A stretch of DNA of 64,000 nt from Ampullaceana balthica (GCA_944989445.1 CALYLW010001009.1:318804-382803); one strand, 5' to 3'. Shown: positions 33,211 to 46,139, counted from the first letter of the stretch. Numbers and translations are program-made. The notes: a model not told the origin generated them from the sequence alone.

Positions 33211-33804
33211 TCCCTAATAGTCTTTCTGGAATGCACCCTCTGATGCAAATTGAAATTCTAATGGAAGCTTCCAGCCTCAAACGTATGGCGTTTAAATAAC
33301 TTTAAAGAACTTTAAATAATTTTTTTAAAGATTACTTAAAAGATTACCTAATAGTGCATTAAATTTGATATTAAAGTCTCCATTAAATTAATGTAAACCG
33401 ATAAAAGAAAAACATATCTCTCGTCATGTCGAAATTTTAAAAATTATTTTTAAAATTTTGGAATTGGCGGGGAAGGAAACTGCAATAAATTTTATTTGAA
33501 AAAATCAGCAGACACGCTATCTGAAGCCCCTTGAAACTCGTCACAACGAATAACCCCGCTAGAGCCATTAGGTCCCTAGAGCCTAAATAGATTTTTCTCA
33601 ACGGCCCTCGTCAAAGACGAAAAAATTGACCTTTTGATCCTTATAAAGAGAAAACCGGATTATCTGAATCCTCAAAGAATTTAAATTTCAAAGACATGCT
33701 TTGGCCAAATTAATATAATTCAACCGTGACATACATGCAATCCGTCTGAAAGTGTACCGAGCACAGAAACTGTTATGTTGTCTGATCATGCTCATTTTAA
33801 ATCC
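33211..33804. other. Unassigned DNA
   Basis: Nothing recognised before the family T monomers. Confidence 0.45.
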
Positions 33805-34376
33805 CTTATATTAGCTTCACCGCCGTCTCTCTCTGTCTCTCTGTCTCTCTGTCAATCTGTCGTCATCTCTCTCTCTCTCTCTGTCTCTCTGTCTTGGGCG
33901 CGCGGGAAAAACAAAAGTAAAAAATGACCCACTTTCCGTGATCCGATCGAACTGAAACTTTGGCACACGGACCCTTCTCACCTAACAATGCATGGTATCA
34001 AAATTTCAGATCGATCGAACGTACCGTCATTACATTAATGCGTTTTTAGTTTATCCTTATATAACGTATGTAATTCAAGTTCACTGTTTGTTATTGTTTT
34101 TTTTCCCACGTGAGAGTTTAAGTTGACGCGTTGACGCGACCCATCGAAGTACCGGCGTGCTTTTGTTTACATTTTACCTGTCACGCTGAGCTTGGTCAAG
34201 CGATCGGTGACCAGACTTTTCTCCTCTCCCCCCCGCCCCCCCAGGGTTATGAAGCAAAGTTGAGTTGAGACAGATTCTGTCTGTAAATGTTTGTCGCGTT
34301 TGAAAATAATCAATACTGTTAATTATGTCTCATATATAAGGGATTTAAAGTCAAAAACTTTGTTTTTACGGATTTG
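33805..34376 (-). repeat. Family T monomer, inverted
   Basis: Begins AAATCCCTTATATTAGCTTC, then a CTCTCTGTCTCT tract. It continues with GATCCGATCGAACTGAAACT, ATGCATGGTATCAAAATTTC, GATCGATCGAACGTACCGTC, a CACGTGAGAG block and a C-rich run, and ends TCTCATATATAAGGGATTTA. It is collinear, in reverse, with the 535-bp monomers at 51785-53924. Confidence 0.85.
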
Positions 34377-34865
34377 TTGTATTAAATCCTTTATATTAAC
34401 TCGTGGTGTCTGGTTGATTGTGCCATTGCTTGCTTGTCGTCAAAACTTTCGATCGATTTTAACCCACTTCCTCGTAAGCTAGCGAGCTGAAATTTTGAAG
34501 GCAGTTTCGTACCGATGATAAAAAACAAGGTATCAAAATTTCAGATCGATTGCATGTACCGTAATTAAATTATTGATTTTTTAGATTATTTTATTTATTC
34601 CTATGTATCATGCTATTTTTTGAGATAGAGTGTCGCGGTGCGTATTATATTGAACAACCTTTCTGTCGCGCACTAAGGTGCGTATTTTATTGACAACACT
34701 TTTTATAAACATATTCCTGATCGGTGCGCATTATATTAAACATGTTTTACGACACAACTGCAATTTTGTATTTTTGGATGGTCTTGCGCTGCGTATTATA
34801 ATGAACATTCTTTTAGTTATGTCTCGTACATAAAGGATTTATAGTCAAAAACTTGGTTTTTACCG
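34377..34865 (-). repeat. Family T monomer, diverged variant, head-to-tail with previous
   Basis: Starts ATTAAATCCTTTATATTAAC directly after the previous monomer. It carries CTGAAATTTTGAAGG and AAGGTATCAAAATTTCAGAT, then four reversed copies of the GCGGTGCGTATTATATT motif, and ends CTCGTACATAAAGGATTTAT. This variant resembles 57375-57790 and 60440-60858. Confidence 0.8.
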
Positions 34866-35224
34866 TTTTTTAAATTTTATTTTATCAATGCACAAACCAT
34901 AACTATAAAATTATACTATCTATATATTTATTATTTAAAGGTAGGATTGCTAATTATATTAAGGCGGAACTGACAAAAACACATTAGCTGATATATTGTA
35001 ATGTGAGAGATATATGAGATAAAGTTATCTATCCCAAACTGAGAATACTCTTATTTCAAGTGCTACTTTTTAGTTTCATGACAATTTAAATGTAATCGTT
35101 ACTATGAATTACTCATTAGCGGCAAGAGAAAATTCATTTAAACTTATTATGAAAAGGCATCTGGAAGAGATGATTCTATTATTCAGACTGACCACTCAGG
35201 ATCAAATGCTACCACACCACTTTC
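34866..35224. other. Unassigned DNA
   Basis: Nothing recognised. Confidence 0.4.
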
Positions 35225-36926
35225 TTAAACACTCAGTGCCAGCTGTCTGCACATCTCTTCCCTAGACACAGGGCCTACTGTCTGCACATCTCGTCCCTAG
35301 ACACTGGGCCTGCTTTCTACACATCTCTTCCCTAGACACAGTGCCTCCCAACTGCACAGCTCTTCCCTATATATAGACACAGGGCCTACCAACTACTCAT
35401 ATCTTACCTATATATAGACACAGGGCCTACCAACTACACATCTCTTCCCTAGACACAGGGCCTACTGTCTAAACATATATTACCTATATATAGACACAGG
35501 GCCTACCACCTACACATCTGTTACCTATAAATAGACACAGGGCCTACCAACTGCACAGCTCGTACCTATATATAGACACATGGGCCTACAAAACTACACA
35601 CCTATTACCTTTATATAGACACAGGGACTACCAACTACACATCTCTTACCTATATATAGACACAGGGCCAACCAACTACACATCTGTTACCAATATATAT
35701 ATAGACACAGGGCCCACCAACTGCATAGCTCGTACCTATATATAGACACAAGGCCTACAAACTACACACCTCTTACCTATATATAGACACAGGGACTACC
35801 AACTTCACATCTCTTACCTATATATAGACCCAGGACCTACCAACTACACATATCTTCCCTAGACACAGGGCCTACCAACTACACATCTCTTCCCTAAACA
35901 CAGGACCTAACAACTACACATCTCTTACTAGACACAGGGCCTACCAACAACACATCTCTTCATTAGACACATGCCCTACCAACTACACATCTCTTCATTA
36001 GACACAGGGCCTAACAACTACACATCTCTTCCCTAAACACAGGGCCTACCAACTACACATCTCTTCATTAGACACAGGGCCTACCAAATACACATCTCTT
36101 CACTAGAAACATGACCTACCAACTACACATGTATATTTTCTAGACACAGGGCCTACCAACTGCACATCTCTTCCCTAGACACAGGGCCTACCAAATACAC
36201 ATCTCTTCATTAGAAACATGACCTACCAACTACACATGTCTATTTTCTAGACACAGGGCCTACCAACTGCACATCGCTTCATTAGACACAGGGCCTACCA
36301 ACTGCACATCTCTTCCCATAATACAGGGCCTACCAACTGCACATCTCTTCCCTAAACAAAGGGCCTACCAACTACACATCTCTTCATTAGTCACAGGGCC
36401 TACCAAATACACATCTCTTCATTAGACACAGGGCCTACCAACTGCACATCTCTTCCCATAATACAGGGCCTACCAACTGCACATCTCTTCCCTAAACACA
36501 GGGCCTACCAACTACACATCTCTTCATTAGACACAGGGCCTACCAACTACACATCTCTTCCCTAGACACAGGGCCTACCAACTACACATCTCTTCATTAG
36601 ACACGGGGCCTACAAACTACACATCTCTTCACTAGACACACAGGGCCTACATACTACACATCTCTTCCCTAAACACAGGTCCTACCAACTACACATCTCT
36701 TCCCTAAACAAAGGGCCTACATACTACACATCTCTTCATTAGATACAGGGCCTACCAACTACACATCTCTTCCTTAAACACAGGGCCTACCAACTACACA
36801 TCTCTTCCCCTAAACACAGGGCCTACCAACTGCACATCTCTTCCCTAGACACAGGGCCTACCATCTACACATCTATTTGCCTAGACACAGGGCCTACCAA
36901 CTACACATCTCTTCGCTAAACACATT
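35225..36926. repeat. 1.7-kb minisatellite of ~35-bp units
   Basis: Units carry AGACACAGGGCCTACCAACT and ACACATCTCTTCCCT. In the left third the units are longer because of an inserted TATATATAG. The right part alternates TTCCCTA and TTCATTA endings, and a multi-unit block around 36060-36480 appears duplicated. No coding sequence. Confidence 0.95.
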
Positions 36927-36929
36927 GGG

Positions 36930-37921
36930 CCAACTGTCAAGATAACGCTACTATTGACATTGTAATACAGTTATACACATACATTTTAAAGAAATATCAA
37001 ACGTCTGCGCCTTTCTACCACTGTAAATGTGCCACTCAATATCCTACATTTGGAAGAAAATCAGCAGCCCCGATCCTAATGCTCTTCATGGATCTACCCG
37101 GAACCCCCCCCCTCCCCCGCTACCTCAGTACTCTCGCCCCCTAAGGGACCCAACAGCTGAGAGACCGCACCGGAACGGTCACTCCCGAAGCGGCCGCCTG
37201 GGCATCCAAGAGATAAAGTCGAAAATACCTCTAACCTAAAAGTGACCTCACAAGGAGAGGTAGAATTTGCCAATAAATACTCAACCGATACAAAAAGTAT
37301 ATTTCATGGCAGAATAATGACCTCCTGTTAGCCGCCCCAACATTTTTTTTTCTCTTTTCGCAGACGACACTACGTCATTGCTAGTGGTAAATAATATAGG
37401 TCCGATTTAGTGCTAGATTTAAGATACTCAATAAACGAGACGGGGAAACAAAATCGCGTATTCGGGATGCAACAATTAATTTTTATTTTGTTCTTCTTGA
37501 CAATGTAATATTCTTAAATGTCCTTGAATCTCTTAAAATACTATATAATTATATTATTTGGTGGTTTATTTTTATTTATTTATTCATTCATTATTATTAT
37601 TTATTTATTAATTAATTATTTTTTTGGGGGGGGTGGGTGGGTAAAAAGAAATGATGTTATATTGGAACAATATTTTTAAAATGTTAGTGTTAAATTTCTT
37701 TATACTTATTTTTACGGATATTCGTGTGTGTGCGTTTGTGTGTCCATTTGTGTACTTATGTGTGTGTGTGTGCGTGTGTGTTAAATCGTTATTTACCCGT
37801 TCATACTATATTGTATTTTATATATTTATATTTAACTCGTCAAATAACAGTCGGTGCTAAACTCTATTATATAATATACTTAAATTTAACTCTTTAGATA
37901 CCAGTCGCTGCTAGTCTGTAT
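36930..37921. other. Unassigned DNA with (TG)n near 37720-37785
   Basis: Contains a C-rich patch near 37105, an imperfect TG microsatellite and AT-rich sequence. No gene recognised; short frames here have no domain. Confidence 0.45.
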
Positions 37922-38690
37922 TTATCTTATCTTATCTTATCTGTTTACAGACGCTCCTTCTATACAGAAGATTATTTCGTCCTACGCTTATCTATGGTTT
38001 GTGTTTAGTCCTGCATTTTTATTAGAGATTTAAATGTTGATAAAGTGTTGGTTTTCCTGGATTCTTCAGGCAACCCATTCCACGCCCGAATTCCGGACGG
38101 GAAGAAGGAAAACTTGTATGTGTTTGTTCTTGCATACGGAATAAGAAAGGTGTTTTTGTCCTTATGTCTATCTGAGGGTTGTATTAAGTTATCTTTGTGT
38201 TGTATTTCTAAATTAGAATTAATTGCTTTATGTATGATTACTACTTTGCTCTTGGTTCTTCTATCCTCTAGTGTTTCAAGGTTTAATGATTTAACTAATG
38301 GTGTTATTCTTGTCAGTTTCGAATATTCTCCAGTAATGAATCTGGCAGCTCTTTTTTGAATTTGTTCTAGTTTATCAATGTTTTCTTTGGTGGATGGGTC
38401 CCATACAGAAGATGCATATTCTAGTACAGGTCTCACCAAAGTGAGGTAGCATTTTAGTTTTATATCTCTATTACATTTGTTAAAGTTTCTTTTTATAAAG
38501 CCTAAGGTTTTGTTTGATTTTTTTAATAACTTCATTGACATGGGGATTCCATGATAGTTTCTCATTTATTAAGACTCCTAAGTATTTTGCATCTTTAGTT
38601 TGGGTCAGTTCTTTTCCATGAATGTAATATTTTGAATTTATTTGTTTCTTTTTCTTTGTTACTCTTAACATATAACATTTTATATGTATT
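37922..38690 (-). mobile_element. 5'-truncated LINE (CR1/Jockey-type), copy A
   Basis: Minus-strand LINE 3' end. It holds the reverse-transcriptase C-terminus, then a short 3' UTR (CGCAATAATCTTCTGTATAG and onward in other copies), and a GATAA-type repeat tail (read as CTTATCTTATC on the plus strand at 37922-37940). Truncated upstream at about 38690, the usual 5' truncation of LINEs. Copies B and C share the UTR. Confidence 0.9.
38005..38671 (-). pseudogene. LINE reverse transcriptase C-terminal part
   Basis: The upstream frame has DAKYLGVLINEKLSWNPHVN. After a one-base slip in a run of seven A/T near 38521-38527, the second frame continues KSNKTLGFIKRNFNKC, YLTLVRPVLEYASSVWDP, IQKRAARFITGEYS and FSFFPSGIRAWNGLPEE. 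YLGV.....L.W..HV....KK.N.TLGF..RN and FFP..I..WN.LP are standard for the region after the RT core in CR1/Jockey-group elements. About 220 codons survive, with no RT catalytic FADD box or endonuclease, so it cannot act by itself. Confidence 0.9.
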
Positions 38691-39639
38691 TATATTTAAC
38701 GATTCACTTCAATGTACCAGTACCAACGTCAATCCCTAACTGGCGAGTTCAAGCAGTTTTATGCATAAATTATCGGTTAAATCAGACCTGCTAAAAATGT
38801 CCATGCATGTCATTTGAATTACAAATGTATTCAATGAAGTTTAAGGTGACACCCAATAAATTAAGACGCCACTTTCTTACCGGGCGGTGTGTCAAAATAC
38901 ATAGGACCGCAAGGGGGAACAAAAGAAAAAAAAAGAAACTAAAAAATTAGGTTGAGTGGTCTGAGAAGGTTAAATGGGTCATTGACATTTCCACACTGGT
39001 CAAAACTTGCCTGCGGCAGCACTAAATGCCAGATTGTTTAAGCGCCGTCACCTGGATCTACAGCACGTGGTTTAAACAGAGTTTTTTGTTATTTACTTTA
39101 AAATTTTAAGTCTGGAAAAGTGCTAAGGGCACCCCATCCTCTCACTTACACTCTAGTTTCTAATGAGTTCTCCTCCTTCACATAAATAGGTGTGAATTGA
39201 ATAGGTTTAATTTAAAAAAAAACAACTTATTGAAAGCTAAATGCTTACACGGTGGAAAAGAATGAAAAAAATCATTTGCAATTGAAAAATATAGATACTA
39301 GAAATATATATTCCTTTGTATGGTAGCGCTCTTATGAAAGAGTATCACTATAATTATAATTAACGACATGTTGCATTGATACGTTTTAATCACACAAAAG
39401 CTTTTGTCAAAAAAAAATGAAAGTGCTAATAAAAGTGTAATAATAACATTAATAATAACAGAAATAATTTTTTTTTAAAATGTATTAGTGTGAGTTCTGC
39501 AATAACATACTCCTCTCAAAAAAGGGATTTACTGAATAGCATATTGAAGTCTAAGAAAATAAAGGTGTAGTTCAGAGAAGGAATAGTTTCGTAATGAAAT
39601 GCCAAAGAGAAGCACGAAGCGACAGTTTCGGGTGTTACT
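38691..39639. other. Unassigned DNA
   Basis: No gene or repeat recognised between LINE copies A and B. Confidence 0.45.
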
Positions 39640-39976
39640 ATATTAGCTGGTGTATTTAGATGAAGTCAAATGGTAATAATACAAAAGTTGATTTCTAACA
39701 TAGAAATACAGCACAAAGACAATCTAATACAACCCTCAGATAGACAGAGGAATAAAAACACCTTTCTTATTCCTTATGCAAGAGCAAACACATGTGAATT
39801 TTCGTTCTTCCCATCTGGACGTGGAATGGGTAGCCTGATCAAACCAGGACAACAAACACTAGCAACATTTAAAACTTTAATAAAATGCAAGGCTAGACCT
39901 AAACCACGGATAAGCGTAGGACGCAATAATGTTTAGTTTAGAAGGAACGTCTGTGATAAATAAGGTAAGATAAGGG
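39640..39976 (+). mobile_element. LINE 3' end, copy B
   Basis: The plus-strand frame contains EIQHKDNLIQPSDRQRNKNT and FLIPYARANTCEFSFFPSG, matching copy A. It is deleted through the WNGLPEE region (reads GRGMGSLIKPGQQ) and has a stop upstream (R*SQMVIIQK). It ends in the shared UTR and a degenerate GATAA tail (AATAAGGTAAGATAAGG). Confidence 0.85.
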
Positions 39977-41625
39977 AGACATGGATTTTCATGCATTGGA
40001 CGTTTGAGTCGTCTACTGAGACATGGTAAGCTATGGGCGAGTCCACGACGAATCCATGGCTGACCACCTGCTTGGTCTTATGAGTTCGACTAGTGTGATA
40101 GTCATGAACGTTGATAGGCTGTTAGGCCTTAGGGAGTTAGATATTGTTAGTTATAGTTTGTTTTTGTTTGTACGATCAAGCACTAAACCATTGGAAGACA
40201 TACGTGAATCTATAATTAAGCAAATGGTGATCGGAAAATTGAGTTTAAGTGCTAACAAACTGAGGTTATATAGACTGTGATATAAGAGGAGAGAGTTTTG
40301 GGGACAACTTGGGAGATCTAAAGTTAAGAAAATCAGGTAATTGGAGACTGTCTTCAGAGAGAAAAAGAGTTGATTTACTGCCTCGTATAGACATAGAACT
40401 GACCCAGAGAGGATTGTGACGGACTTCCAGTGATACAGTCTAATTGTTAAGTCGTAGAGCGGCTTTGTTGAGACATTAGATGTTTATTGAGGACCCGACC
40501 ATTAGAGAAACTGGACAATCTGAAACGAACGCCAGTAAATCGTAAATCAGAGCAGAGAAATAAAGAGAACGTCTTGTCTACCAACGTGTTATTTGATTGT
40601 TGAAGTACGGCTAACAGAAGGACCATGTGTGACCTTTCAAATGAAGACTACATAATATGGAGTTATTCACACAGTTAAACTAGGATGCTTTATAAAATTT
40701 CTGGTCCACGCATTGTTTTAAGTAGATGTAATAATTATTATAATGAGTTACGCTGTTAAATATAAAAACCGGTGGAGATCAAGACAAAACTTTAATTGTC
40801 ACATGCGCGCACTCACACAAACTCACACATACATACACAAAGGACAAACATGACAATTGATTAATAATTAATGATTATGATCAATAAAACGGTTTAAAAA
40901 CAAACGAAAACTGTTATTAAATTTTTTGATTATTTTTTTTTCCACAAAATATTTACTCACCATTTAAGCTATAGACTTGATAAACAACAAATAAAGAAAA
41001 TACGTTCTAAATTGTGTCAATATGTTATTAAATAATATATATTTTTCTTACGTGTTAGGTATTCTTTCCTCAGTATTTATTCTCATGTTTTCGTTATGAA
41101 ATTTATTTCAAAATTATTTGCGCCTCTTTTTTCTGTTTGTTTGCACTATCGACTTCTCCTCAAAACATCTTTAAAAAAAAATATATATATATATAAAAAC
41201 AAACGAAAAACCTAACAAAGAAACGAGATAATTGCAAAGTAAATCGAGTTAGGGAAAAAAACAGCCTCCATGGAAACGTTTTTAATGTTTTCCCTGCTCT
41301 AAAACTTGCAAACAATGACGGCAATTTCCAAGCTAATCTTGTCGCGTTAATCACTAGTCTCTCCTGGTGTACAACCAGCGGAGGTGAAGGTGAGGGAAGG
41401 AGGTAAGAGCCGGCAGAGTGATGTTTACCACGCATGAAATTAGATTCTTATTGGCTGGAGCGTGCCGCAGTCGTTGGAGATAAGATAACCGACGGACGGA
41501 ATGAAAAAAAAACACGCTATTAGTAAACCCGGTTTTACAGGTAGTGAAAGGGTTAACTTCGTTCAATCATGTCCCCTTTTGTCAAGAGATAGTCTTCCAA
41601 TACTTAAGAAAATCATGACGTTATC
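39977..41625. other. Unassigned DNA
   Basis: About 1.6 kb. The 85-codon frame at 40023-40280 (MVSYGRVHDESMADHLLGLM and onward) has ordinary amino-acid composition but no domain I recognise. Minus frames at 41160-41566 likewise. Confidence 0.4.
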
Positions 41626-41633
41626 GTATAGAT

Positions 41634-41884
41634 CAGGGGTCGGAAAACAATGGCTCGCGAGCCAGATGTGGATATATTGATGGCTGCATCTGTCTCGCAG
41701 ACAAATGTTCGATTGATTTTTTTTTAAAGTTACTTCAGACTCCCCTAAAGGACGGCCCTTTACACAATATGCACACATTTACTTGAACTTTTAGTTTTAA
41801 ACAAAATGTATGGCTCTCTCAGAACTACTTTTCAAAATGTTTGGTGTTTATGGCTCTCTCAGACAAGAAATTTCCCGACCCCTG
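41634..41884. mobile_element. hAT-like MITE (CAGGGGTCGGAAA type)
   Basis: Ends CAGGGGTCGGAAAAC and TTTCCCGACCCCTG are inverted repeats. The interior has GGCTCGCGAGCC and duplicated TATGGCTCTCTCAGA. The flanks read GTATAGAT on the left and, two bases past the right end, CTATAGAT. This is close to an 8-bp duplication with a small shift. The G-CAGGGGTC start resembles the Charlie-like element at 29885. Confidence 0.75.
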
Positions 41885-42036
41885 TACTATAGATGCTAAG
41901 GGCGGACTAAAGACGCCGTGATTTGGATCAATTGAAGTTTAGGAACACAGGAAATTATAACTTTAACTTGAAATAATGAAATTAGACTACATTTTGAGAA
42001 CTGGAGGCAGACACAAAAAAAGAGTGGGCACTGCAG

Positions 42037-42419
42037 TGGACAGCTGGAGAGACTGGCGCAGGGCCGGGATGCCTGAATGTGGACAGCTGGAGAGACTGGC
42101 GCAGGGCCGGGGATGCCTGAATGTGGACAGCTGGAGAGACTGGCGCAAGGCCGGGATGCCTGAATGTGGACAGCTGGAGAGACTGGCGCAGGGCCGGGAT
42201 GCCTGAATGTGGACAGCTGGAGAGACTGGCGCAAGGCCGGGATGCCTGAATGTGGACAGCTGGAGAGACTGGCACAGGGCCGGGATGCCTGAATTTGGAC
42301 AGCTGGAGAGACTGGCGCAGGGCCGGGATGCCTGAATGTGGACAGCTGGAGAGACTGGCGCAGGGCCGGGATGCCTGAATGTGGACAGCTGGAGAGACTG
42401 GCGCAGGGCCGGGGATGCC
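42037..42419. repeat. 43-bp minisatellite, 9 copies
   Basis: Units contain GTGGACAGCTGGAGAGACTG and GCGCAGGGCCGGGATGCCTG. They are GC-rich against an AT-rich background and very uniform. Short frames through it change phase each unit (43 is not a multiple of 3). Confidence 0.95.
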
Positions 42420-42777
42420 TTTTGAGCTTTTGTTTGTGGACTATGCCCCAGAGAGGACGACAGGCGAAGATGATGATAAATTCAGATTGTCATCAAGACA
42501 CATTTGACTGTAAAAAAGACACTCTTCACTCCAATAAAGACATGTTTGACATTAGTCAACTAAACTCTTTTCTTGCATCAACAAATAAGTTTTAAACAGA
42601 TAAGTTACATGAAAAATTAATAATATCAATTTGTGACCAATCTTCGTTTTTTCTGATTTAAAAAGAATAATAAAAGAGTATATTCTTAAATCAGAATAAA
42701 TTTATAGTTGTTAGATATTTGGAAAGCTCTCAGTTTATATTCCTGTCATCTAAGATCCCTTGTAACATGCTATTATA

Positions 42778-42990
42778 CCTCTATTTTCATGGGCTCCATG
42801 TTTCTATAAAGAATGTTACTGCCATCTATTAGACAGCTATTATCATATATCTATCTTCATAGGCTCCATGATTGGGTAACGAAAGTTACTGCTAGCTATT
42901 ATCATATAGCAAAACTTCATTTTCTCCATGAATCGGTAAAGAAAGTTATTGCCAGCTATTATCATATATCTATCTTCACGGGCTTCATAT
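42778..42990. repeat. About 69-bp tandem repeat, 3 copies
   Basis: Units contain GCTCCATGATT, AAGAAAGTTACTGCC and AGCTATTATCATATATCTAT. Copies are diverged by 10-20% by eye. Confidence 0.75.
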
Positions 42991-43427
42991 TTTTGTTAGA
43001 TCTTTTTCTTGCCATCTATCGTCCACTTGAATACTACTGTCGTATATTCTTCCCACGAGTATTGCGTTCTTTTTTGGCACGCCTTTGTGGGTCATGTTCC
43101 TAGGAGAATGTTTTCTAAGAAAGTTCCTTTGAGTGAACGTTCCTTTATCCATGTTTATGTGACAACTATTACTGTGAGCGCTAACGTGGTATTTTTAAAT
43201 TATCCCTTGACTTCCGCAACACTCTCAAGGCCGAAAGGTGGTAAAGTCATGACAACCGAGTCGACCATCAGTTTTCTTTAGCCTAGGTTTAAATGATATG
43301 AATGGTCCTTTTATTTGTCATTTTGCGATTTATGATAAGGCTTTGTGGGAATCTCTTAAGCCTGTATTATGGTAACTCTATATTTATGTCCTGGGTCAAA
43401 TGCACGAGAGAAGTATTTACATCTTTA
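42991..43427. other. Unassigned DNA
   Basis: Open frames at 42813-43103 and 43009-43281 partly run out of the repeat. No domain recognised. Confidence 0.4.
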
Positions 43428-43435
43428 TACTAGAT

Positions 43436-43643
43436 CGGTGGTGGCGAACTTTCTTGGGACCGCGTGCCCAAAATTCAACCATAATCCACTTATTTATAGC
43501 AAAGTGCCAACTCTCCAATGAAACCCGAAAATGTGGATTTGGTTTAGCTGGTTTGATTAACGAAGTAATATTTTAGTAGCGTGCCGGCTGATGAGAGAAT
43601 GTGTGCTGACTGTGGCAAGCGTGCCATAAGTTCGCCATAACTG
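43436..43643. mobile_element. hAT-like MITE, 208 bp
   Basis: Begins CGGTGGTGGCGAACTT, and the other end in reverse complement reads CAGTTATGGCGAACTT. Both lead into GGGACCGCGTGCCC / GGCAAGCGTGCC. Flanks TACTAGAT (43428-43435) and TTCTAGAT (43644-43651) match 7 of 8. No coding capacity. Confidence 0.85.
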
Positions 43644-43799
43644 TTCTAGATGAAATACATACTGTTATATCCACATGCTAATTTCACATCTTCAAAGGTA
43701 CTGTATCCGTTGAATTAAATTGATAAGATTATAATACAGATGATTATTAGCTTAAATTTAGCTACGTTTCATTGGAAATAGTTATCTCAGAAGCTTCGT

Positions 43800-43915
43800 T
43801 TATAATAATAATAATAATAAATTGATAATTTTTATAGCGCTGTATCCCAGCAAGTAGCCGGGCTCACAGCGCTTTCATGGAGGTCTAGCAATTAGGTAAG
43901 CTAGAGTGAAAAAAA
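43800..43915. repeat. (ATA)n plus GCGCTG hairpin repeat
   Basis: ATA trinucleotides lead into TTTTTATAGCGCTGTATCCC, then GCAAGTAGCCGGGCTCACAG and CGCT. AGCGCTGTGAGCCCGGC-type pairing gives a short hairpin. Similar ATA-plus-hairpin units are widespread in invertebrate genomes. Element class not assigned. Confidence 0.55.
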
Positions 43916-44251
43916 ATACTTGATATATTTATAAGTACATTTGTGTCCTAATTAACATGTCTTGAGGAAGAAAAAAAAGTGTTTCTGGAAAGATTCATCA
44001 CGACCAATTACAGTTTAGTGGGAATATTGATTTACTTAGCATAAAGCTTGTCTCAATAGATAATGTTTAAATTTGGACATTTTGACAAAAATTCTTGTTC
44101 AGTTTGATAAATCATTGAAAAAACCATCATTAGCAATTTTTCAATATACGTTAAATGTCTACAAAACAGTGGATACTTTATTATACCTTTTAAGCGTTGA
44201 ATTCAAGTTAACTCTAGTGCCATTAGAAATGTAAAGCCCCTGTCTGTCTAA
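43916..44251. other. Unassigned DNA
   Basis: Nothing recognised. Confidence 0.4.
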
Positions 44252-44526
44252 AGACCCGTCAAACGCCCCTGTCTCTCGGTGGACACGTCAAACGCCCCCG
44301 TCTCTCGATGGACCCGTCAAACGCCCCCGTCTCTCGATGGACCCGTCAAACGCCCCCGTCTCTCGATGGACCCGTCAAACGCCCCCGTCTCTCGATGGAC
44401 CCGTCAAACGCCCCCGTCTCTCGATGCACCCGTCAAACACCCCCGTCTCTCGATGGACCCGTCAAACGCCCCCATCTCTCGATGCACCCGTCAAACGCCC
44501 CCGTGTCTCGATTGACCCGTCAAACC
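44252..44526. repeat. 29-bp minisatellite, about 9 copies
   Basis: Units contain GTCAAACGCCCCCGTCTCTC and GATGGACCC. Because 29 is one short of a multiple of three, the same protein-like string (SNAPVSRWTRQTPPSLDGPV) cycles through all plus frames. That confirms the frames are artefacts. Confidence 0.95.
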
Positions 44527-44675
44527 CAAAACTCGGACAGTTTGTGATAGTTATTCGTCCATACAATTAGCTATAAAATTATTCCTATGACGCAGGCACA
44601 TCGATGACGTACATCAAACACGAATTTATCTATAAATAATTACCATTCCTGACGGGTATTGTTTCTATCATATAT

Positions 44676-44906
44676 GCATTAGATAGGCACGTAAGTATTG
44701 GTGAGATATAAATGTGGCCACGTGCCAATCAAGGCGCACAAAGATCATTCATGCATTAGATATGCACGTAAGTATTGGTGAGATATTTATGTGACGGTGT
44801 GCCAATTAAGGTGCGAAAAGATCATATGTGCAGTAGATATGCACCTAAGTGTTGGTGAGATATCAATGAGGCGATGTGGTCAATCAAGGCGCACTGAGAT
44901 CCTATC
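44676..44906. repeat. 77-bp tandem repeat, 3 copies
   Basis: Units contain TATGCACGTAAGTATTGGTG, AGATAT, GTGCCAATCAAGGCGC and AGATCAT. The copies are clearly diverged from each other. Confidence 0.85.
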
Positions 44907-46139
44907 TCACCCCATGCATGAATATAGCTGTTCACTCAGCCAAACTGCAACCCGTAAAGCAAGTTGTAATGAAGACATTGCCTCCCGGGGAGGCCCGACT
45001 CTTTCATACACCATTAGTTACGCAATTGATTATTATTGCCCTTTGATTGTAACGAATATAAGTGATAGCAGACTACTGCCGGGTGAATAGCCACGATGAA
45101 TGCCTCCGCAATCGTTGGCGACTAAATCCCTGCAGCACTACAGTTTGGTTGGGCTCGGGATTCTGTGCTTATTTAATACAAGTTGTACATTTATAATGCG
45201 GTATATTGTTTAGATGTAAACTTTAAAAAGTATCAATGCACAGTGAACCAGAAAAACAACAGCATTTGGTGTAATATCATCCCTCGTAGTTGTAAATTAA
45301 CTCTTAGGAATAAATCGTTCACGTGTTTTTACAATAAAACTATTTTTAAAAAATGAATTAAAGAGCCTGAAAAATTAATTTTAAAAGGTTCATGTTTGTG
45401 AGATATAGTCGTATGTCACTGAGTTGTAAATTAGAATTTAATGTACATCATTTGTTTACTTTGTTCTTTAAAAAGTCTCAGAAAACACTCCAACAGGCTA
45501 ACTGTAAGAGTATTTCATATTTTTTATACTGAATTAAGGAATTTTAAATTAATCCACTTCAGAGTTTACTTAACACGTTTTAAAATTTTAATTTTGACAC
45601 AAATTTTAAAGGAGGCTCGAACATAATTTACGACTAAAATGCTTAATAACAACCTATACAGAGCTTTTGACGTTATCGGTAACTGTCACACTTTAAAGAT
45701 CAATGAAAATCATGGCGAAATCACTCCGCTTAAGCTACGGAACACATCGTTTTATTTTGAAGATCCTGGCGTCGTTGTCTCAATGAATTTAAGACTTAAT
45801 AATCGATATTGTAAATAATGAAATCAGAGTAGATTCATGACATTTAATTTATAGCGTGAAAGATTTCTTAAAGAAAAGCTTATTTAATGTTAAATATTTC
45901 TTTGAAGAATGTGTGATCAGGATTCAAATGAAGTCATTTCAAAATTTATATTTTAACTGCTGAAATTTGATTAATGTAGTAACAACTATCGCTGAATCTC
46001 TAAAAATATTTGTTAATCTAACAAAACGTTTATGTTCTAAACGAAATTTAAAATATACTCAGTTCTCTCATAATTACATAAAACGAGACGAAATAACAAG
46101 ATAATTGAATTTCACATTTTGACACCCTTTTTATATCAC
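44907..46139. other. Unassigned DNA
   Basis: About 1.2 kb of AT-rich sequence. The 99-codon frame at 44791-45090 starts within the 77-bp repeat and has no domain. Confidence 0.45.

Noticed and set aside
40023..40280. 85-codon plus frame as a gene
   Set aside because: Plausible composition, but no domain, no neighbouring coding remnants and no recognisable splice structure.
41745..41763. AAAGGACGGCCCTTTAC as a separate Harbinger-like MITE end
   Set aside because: Only about 12 bp match, with no interior or partner terminus; it lies inside the 41634-41884 hAT MITE.
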